Positions 60,115-64,000 of a stretch of 64,000 nucleotides of DNA are shown here, one piece after another (position 1 is the first letter of the stretch; each line of letters begins with the position of its first letter). Source of the DNA: Arthrobacter sp. PAMC25284 (GTDB lineage Bacteria > Actinomycetota > Actinomycetes > Actinomycetales > Micrococcaceae); assembly GCF_019443425.1 (NCBI RefSeq), contig NZ_CP080382.1, positions 620,001 to 684,000 on the forward strand, in the 5' to 3' direction. A model generated the notes under the pieces. It did not search any database. It was not told the origin of the DNA and was given only the letters and a program-made list of their open reading frames with translations. The translations under genes were made by a program, and so were the position numbers.

Positions 60115-60701
60115 GCCCGGGCGCCCAGGTTCTTCAGCGCCTGGGCCGGCGTCGGGTCATTCGCCGAACGGTTCCACGGCATCCTGGCCAGCATCTGGCC
60201 CATGGCACAGCTGTTGGTGGCGGCCGAGAACGTCAGGCCGGCACCGACGCCGCCGGCGACGAGGCCCAGCTTCGGGGAAACGAACTTCCCGCCCACAATA
60301 CCGGCGAGCACGAGCGAGCCGGCCGCCATGCGGACCTGGCGTTCCATGGCCCAGGAGGTGCGGCCGCGGACGACGTCGCCGCCGGCGGCGGCGTAGGCAG
60401 GGACTCCCCCGCCCAGGACGAACACGGTCGAAAATCCTGCAGCGTCCAGGTGCTTGCGGGCCTCTTCGGCCCGGGTGCCGGACTGGCAGACGAGTACCAC
60501 ACGGGTGCCCATTTTCGAGGCGAATTCGCCGGCGTGCTCGCTCAGCATGGGCAGCGGCACGTGATAGGAGCCCGGGATGTGCAGGGAATCGAACTCCGCG
60601 CCGCTGCGCACGTCGATCACCATCAGGTCATCGTGGTTGTCCGCCCATTCCTTCAGCGTGGCGGCGTCAATCGTGCGGGGGGCAGTTGCTGTCCTGGTCA
60701 T
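60111..60701 (-). CDS. Rhodanese with C-terminal two-helix DUF2892-type domain
   Basis: A 196-residue protein. Residues 1-110 form one rhodanese domain with the active Cys in VLVCQSGTRAEEA. Residues 125-175 have two hydrophobic helices (VRMAAGSLVLAGIVGGKFV; GLVAGGVGAGLTFSAATNSC) preceding SCAMGQMLARMPWNR, as in DUF2892-type tails. It carries sulfane sulfur at the membrane. Same operon as the CstB-like enzyme. Confidence 0.9.
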   Translation of the reverse strand: MTRTATAPRTIDAATLKEWADNHDDLMVIDVRSGAEFDSLHIPGSYHVPLPMLSEHAGEFASKMGTRVVLVCQSGTRAEEARKHLDAAGFSTVFVLGGGVPAYAAAGGDVVRGRTSWAMERQVRMAAGSLVLAGIVGGKFVSPKLGLVAGGVGAGLTFSAATNSCAMGQMLARMPWNRSANDPTPAQALKNLGARA

Positions 60702-60768
60702 CGTCTCTTTCGGTTGATTGTGTGGACGCTGCGCGCAAGGGGTGGAGGCGGCAGCGGCGGTCCGCCGA

Positions 60769-62136
60769 CTAGGCCTCGACGGCTGTCCTGGTCATCGGCA
60801 CACCGGCGGCGGCGGCGGCGTCGAACATGGCATTGATGTGGACCACGTCCTTGCCGGCACGCTGCAACAAGCTGGAGGCGGCGCTCGCCCGGTAGCCGGA
60901 GCCGCAGTGAACCCACAGCTTGCCGGCGGGAACCTCGTCCATGCGGTTCAACAGCTCGTGCAGGGGAATGTTCACAGCTCCGTCCACATGGGTATCGGCG
61001 AACTCGTCGGTCCGGCGCACGTCCAGGACGGTCTCACCGTCGGCCCGGCCGGCCAGCAGCCCGTCCCAGCCCACCTGCGGGTAAGAGGCGACGGCGGCAT
61101 CCGGGGCTACCGTGTGCGGGTCAGTCCCGACGGCGGCGTCCGGGGAATCGATGCCGATCCGGGAGAGGTCCCGGATCGCGTCTTCGACATCCTCCCGCGA
61201 GCCGATCAGGGTCAGCTGCTGGTCCCAGGGCATGACCCAGCCGAGGAACGTCGTGAAGCTGGACCCGTCGCCGTACTCGAAGCTGATGCTGCCCTGCAGG
61301 TGGCTGCTGGAGAACGCCACCCGGTTGCGGAGGTCCACCACCCATTCGCCGTCGTCGAGGCGGCGGGTCAGTTCTGCCGCATCCAGGGACTCAGGCACGG
61401 AAAGGTCCGCCGGGCCGGGGCCCTTGGCGTTGGCCGGTCCCATGTGGGCGTAATACGAGGGGTAGGCCGTGAGGTTGTTGATGAGTTCGCGGACGAAGTG
61501 CTCCTCATCCGGGTCCGTCAGGGCATGGTTGGCCGTGAGCTGTTCGCCGATCGTGGACGAATCGGCACCGGTGGCCGGACCGGAAGAGCAGAAGGAGCCG
61601 AAGCCGTGCGTGGGGTAGAGCCCGGCGCTGTGATCGGCTTCCTCTACGAGCCGGCGCACTGAGGCGTACTGGTCGCGGGTCAGGCCCACGGTGTCCGTCT
61701 CAGCGACGAGGTCGGTGCGGCCCACCGATCCGAAGAGCAGGCTGCCGCCGGAGAACACGGCCTGCTTTTCGCCATCCTCGACAATGAAGGACAGGTGGGT
61801 GTGCGTGTGGCCGGGGGTGGCGACGGCCTTGACGGTGAACGAACCGATGCTGACCGTCTCACCGTCGGAAACCGGAGTGCGGTCAAACTTCACCGGATCG
61901 GCGGCATTGACCAGGTAGGTGGCCCCGTGCTTCCTGGCCAGTTCCAGCCCGCCGGAAACGTAGTCGTTGTGCACGTGGGTTTCGGCGACATGCGTGATGG
62001 TGACGCCGGCCTCGCGGGCCGTCGACTCAACGCGGTCTATGTCGCGCTGCGGATCAATGACCAGGGCGACGGCGCCGTCGTGGATGAGGTAGCTGCGGTC
62101 CCCGAGTTGCGGGGTTTCAATGACAACGATGTCCAT
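60769..62136 (-). CDS. cstB: CstB-like persulfide dioxygenase-rhodanese fusion
   Basis: A 455-residue enzyme. The N-terminal metallo-beta-lactamase domain has ETHVHNDYVSGGLELARKHG and ATPGHTHTHLSFIVEDG, the non-heme iron site of persulfide dioxygenases. A first rhodanese domain (about 255-340) has no Cys in its active loop (LTLIGSRED). The second (about 350-450) is active, with Cys in LWVHCGSGYRASAAS. The arrangement and length fit CstB of the staphylococcal cst operon, which turns persulfides into thiosulfate. ATG start at 62136. A CsoR/CstR-type palindrome lies about 175 bases upstream. Confidence 0.85.
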   Translation of the reverse strand: MDIVVIETPQLGDRSYLIHDGAVALVIDPQRDIDRVESTAREAGVTITHVAETHVHNDYVSGGLELARKHGATYLVNAADPVKFDRTPVSDGETVSIGSFTVKAVATPGHTHTHLSFIVEDGEKQAVFSGGSLLFGSVGRTDLVAETDTVGLTRDQYASVRRLVEEADHSAGLYPTHGFGSFCSSGPATGADSSTIGEQLTANHALTDPDEEHFVRELINNLTAYPSYYAHMGPANAKGPGPADLSVPESLDAAELTRRLDDGEWVVDLRNRVAFSSSHLQGSISFEYGDGSSFTTFLGWVMPWDQQLTLIGSREDVEDAIRDLSRIGIDSPDAAVGTDPHTVAPDAAVASYPQVGWDGLLAGRADGETVLDVRRTDEFADTHVDGAVNIPLHELLNRMDEVPAGKLWVHCGSGYRASAASSLLQRAGKDVVHINAMFDAAAAAGVPMTRTAVEA

Positions 62137-62210
62137 GCTTCTCTCTCCTAAGGTCTGAAGTTCAAAGTCCGAGGTTCACGCGAAGAGTGACAGCGCCGGC
62201 GGCAAGTTCC

Positions 62211-62285
62211 TCAGCCACCAGCTGGAGTGTAAGTGACCGGATGGCCGTTGCGGTACCACTCCGTGATGCCGCCCATAACGTTCAC
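62211..62285 (-). pseudogene. C-terminal vestige of a rhodanese domain
   Basis: On the minus strand the frame reads VNVMGGITEWYRNGHPVTYT and PAGG, then stop. The pattern NVxGGIxxWxxxGxPV is the end of a rhodanese domain. Nothing of the rest remains upstream, where the palindrome at 62309 begins. A short peptide could still be made from the GTG at 62285, but I take it as a remnant. Confidence 0.5.
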
Positions 62286-62308
62286 GGCGGGTACAACACT
62301 TAACGTTA

Positions 62309-62324
62309 ATACCCCTAGGGGTAT
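62309..62324. promoter_or_regulatory. CsoR/CstR-type operator palindrome 1
   Basis: ATACCCCTAGGGGTAT, a perfect 16-bp palindrome. The ATACCCN..NGGGTAT form is the classic site of the CsoR/CstR/RcnR repressor family. It lies in the control region of the CstB-like gene and may also act on the divergent MFS gene. Confidence 0.75.
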
Positions 62325-62396
62325 TTGCGCAAGTTGCGGGCAAGCCGTTTCGGAACCGCGGTCCCCATGGTCGCGGAACCCGGTCCGCCGCGTTGA

Positions 62397-62412
62397 ATAC
62401 CCGCGCGGGTAT
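62397..62412. promoter_or_regulatory. CsoR/CstR-type operator palindrome 2
   Basis: ATACCCGCGCGGGTAT, a second perfect 16-bp palindrome of the same class with a G+C-rich centre. It ends 16 bases before the ATG of the MFS gene at 62429. No CsoR-type regulator gene is in the window. Confidence 0.7.
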
Positions 62413-62428
62413 CTGGGAGACTGACGTT

Positions 62429-63718
62429 ATGCCAACCGCCCACGAGGCGCCGAACTCCCGGCCGCCCGCCCCGCACGTTCCCGCCGGCATCCACCCGGAA
62501 CAGCTCCACCCGGCGCAGCGGACCATCCTTTCCGTCCTGGTCGGCGGGCAGATCCTCGGCGGCATCGGGATGGGCGCCACGTTGTCGCTGGGGTCGCTGC
62601 TGGCAGCCCAGTTGTCCGGCTCCGCGGCATGGTCCGGCATGGCGGCGACCATGAGCACCCTCGGCGCGGCGCTCGCGGCCATCCCCCTGGCCCGGCTCGC
62701 CGTCGCCCGGGGACGGCGGATCTCGCTCTCCACAGGGGCCCTGATCGCCGGAGCGGGCGCTGCCACCGCCATCACTTCGGCCGCTGTGGCCTCCTTCCCC
62801 TTGCTCCTAGTCGGCCTGATGCTGCTCGGGGCCGGCACCGCCGTGAACCTGCAGGCACGCTTCGCCGCCACTGATCTTGCACCGACCGGCACCCGGGCCC
62901 GGGATCTCTCGATCGTGGTCTGGTCCACCACTGTTGGCGCCGTGCTCGGCCCCAACCTGTTTGGTCCGGGCGAAACCGTCGGCGCCGCCCTGGGCCTGCC
63001 GCCGCTGACCGGTGCATTCGTTTTCGCCGCCGCCGCCCAGGCCGCGGCCGCCGTCGTCTATCTGGCCGGGTTGCGCACCGACCCGCTCCTGACCGCGATG
63101 GCTCTGCGCGGCACCGCAGGCACAGCGCACCGGAAGCAATCGGGCCTGCGGATTCTGCGCAGCACCCCGCACGCACGGTACGCGGTGGCCGCTGTCGCAC
63201 TCAGCCACGCGACCATGGTGGCCCTGATGTCCATGACGCCGGTCCATCTGCGCGACCATGGGGCCAGCCTGACGGTTGTTGGATTCACTATCAGCCTTCA
63301 CATCGCCGGGATGTATGCGCTCTCCCCCGTCTTCGGCTGGCTCGCAGACAAGGCCGGGAGGCTGCCGGTCATCCTGCTGGGCCAGGCCATGCTGCTGGGG
63401 GCCCTGATGATCGCCGGCACCGCTGCCGAGTCGCAGACGGCGGTCACGCTGAGCCTCGTGCTGCTGGGACTGGGATGGTCGTCCTCCGTCGTTGCCGGGT
63501 CCGCCCTCGTGGCCGAATCAGTGCCGGTAGAGGACCGACCGGCACTGCAGGGCGCCTCGGACCTGAGCATGAATGCCGCCGCAGCCCTGGGCGGCGCACT
63601 GGCAGGCCCGGTGCTGGCCACCGTCGGCTACTCAGGCCTTGGCTTCATTTCCACAACGCTTGTTGCCGTCGTCGTGATCTGGACCGCGCGACGGATCCGG
63701 ACCGGGGCGCGACCGTGA
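62429..63718 (+). CDS. MFS transporter under CsoR/CstR-type control
   Basis: A 429-residue MFS protein with 12 membrane helices (first at about 30-52). The start is the ATG at 62429, with GGGAG 9 bases upstream; the open frame begins earlier but passes through the palindrome. The loop after helix 2 is ARLAVARGRRIS and the centre loop has GWLADKAGRLPVILLG, the MFS D/R-G motifs. Its promoter region contains the second palindrome, suggesting export of a sulfur or metal-related compound. The next gene overlaps its stop (GTGA). Confidence 0.88.
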   Translation: MPTAHEAPNSRPPAPHVPAGIHPEQLHPAQRTILSVLVGGQILGGIGMGATLSLGSLLAAQLSGSAAWSGMAATMSTLGAALAAIPLARLAVARGRRISLSTGALIAGAGAATAITSAAVASFPLLLVGLMLLGAGTAVNLQARFAATDLAPTGTRARDLSIVVWSTTVGAVLGPNLFGPGETVGAALGLPPLTGAFVFAAAAQAAAAVVYLAGLRTDPLLTAMALRGTAGTAHRKQSGLRILRSTPHARYAVAAVALSHATMVALMSMTPVHLRDHGASLTVVGFTISLHIAGMYALSPVFGWLADKAGRLPVILLGQAMLLGALMIAGTAAESQTAVTLSLVLLGLGWSSSVVAGSALVAESVPVEDRPALQGASDLSMNAAAALGGALAGPVLATVGYSGLGFISTTLVAVVVIWTARRIRTGARP

Positions 63719-64000
63719 CGGCCCCGAAGACAGCACCGGCACGCCCGGCATGGTGGCGCCAGCTGGGCACCTGGCGGCGGGCCCGGTTTGCGGCGGCCGG
63801 CGCCGGCGCCGTGGCGGCCGCCGCCGCCGTCGGCTCCGTCAACGGCATGATCATCGACGGCGGTGCCCCCTGGTGGTCCTTGGCGGTCCTCGCGGCGGGC
63901 GCCGTCCTCACCGGACTGGTCCTCGGCAGTTATGTCCGGGCTCCCATCGGGGCGGAGGCCACGCTCTGCGACACCCGATGGCCGCTGATCGGACTCACCG
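63715..64000 (+). CDS. Membrane protein, 3' end outside the window
   Basis: The frame opens at the GTG at 63715 (GTGA overlap with the MFS gene) and is still open at the window edge, 95 residues in. Two hydrophobic segments are visible (AAAGAGAVAAAAAVGSVNGM and WWSLAVLAAGAVLTGLVL) after a basic N-terminus (WWRQLGTWRRARF). It may be the membrane half of an ABC-type exporter, but not enough is present to decide. Confidence 0.6.
   Translation, partial: MTAPKTAPARPAWWRQLGTWRRARFAAAGAGAVAAAAAVGSVNGMIIDGGAPWWSLAVLAAGAVLTGLVLGSYVRAPIGAEATLCDTRWPLIGLT

Overview
The window is high-G+C actinobacterial DNA, most likely an Arthrobacter/Pseudarthrobacter-type member of the Micrococcaceae. The evidence is the conserved order pafBC - tatA - tatC - helY, an RbpA gene next to a polyprenol-phosphate mannosyltransferase, a DUF4193 protein, dense GTG starts and 4-bp GTGA/ATGA gene overlaps. 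I saw no tRNA, rRNA or CRISPR array.

Layout. 1-6.3 kb is a core block: fused PafBC regulator (5' end outside the window), small membrane protein, TatA, TatC and the HelY helicase. 6.4-16 kb holds an amidohydrolase, a divergent alpha/beta hydrolase and TPR-regulator pair, Ppm1, RbpA (behind a good SigH/SigR-type promoter), an SPFH/NfeD pair and an RlmA-type rRNA methyltransferase. 16-20.5 kb is a scarred accessory zone. It has a broken GAF-ANTAR gene, a P1B-ATPase remnant, an IS3 OrfA remnant and, between them, two overlapping intact genes that together look like a copper amine oxidase split into an N-domain protein and a catalytic-domain protein with an altered cofactor-tyrosine motif. 20.5-24.3 kb has a peptide deformylase and a type III polyketide synthase - methyltransferase - FAD hydroxylase operon.

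24.5-29.5 kb is a complete, cargo-free Tn7-like transposon: tnsA-tnsB-tnsC-tniQ, perfect 25-bp terminal inverted repeats ending TGT/ACA, extra TnsB-type sites, and a 5-bp target duplication GCCCG. Its tnsC has no ordinary start codon at the place where the ribosome site puts it. Next to it (29.7-33.4 kb) is a recombinase module: an intact tyrosine recombinase, a small HTH protein, a zinc-ribbon protein with a decayed recombinase fold, and a broken copy of that protein's C-terminus.

33.7-44 kb is mixed: small zinc-ribbon protein, MFS transporter, CPBP-protease remnant, lipoprotein, DUF4193 protein, a lone AAA ATPase with a triplicated 9-bp repeat at its start, a membrane-anchored molybdopterin oxidoreductase operon, and a GT-C glycosyltransferase / MTA phosphorylase / epimerase run. 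44.2-52.4 kb looks like one catabolic locus: RidA, a DUF protein, an M19-type dipeptidase, a 580-residue protein of unknown family and an aldehyde dehydrogenase in one overlapping operon, a divergent LysR regulator, and a BCCT-family (betaine/choline/carnitine) transporter. 52.5-59.3 kb has a P2-type cation ATPase and a GntR-regulated nitrilase - amino-acid permease - nitrilase cluster. 59.3-62.4 kb is a cst-like persulfide detoxification operon (TauE, rhodanese, CstB-type persulfide dioxygenase-rhodanese) with CsoR/CstR-type palindromes in its control region; one palindrome also sits just upstream of the following MFS gene.

The observations I consider most worth testing are the split copper-amine-oxidase-like pair, the minimal Tn7-like element with its odd tnsB/tnsC junction, and the BCCT/dipeptidase/unknown-580-aa catabolic locus. 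All family assignments come from reading motifs by eye; no database search was run.
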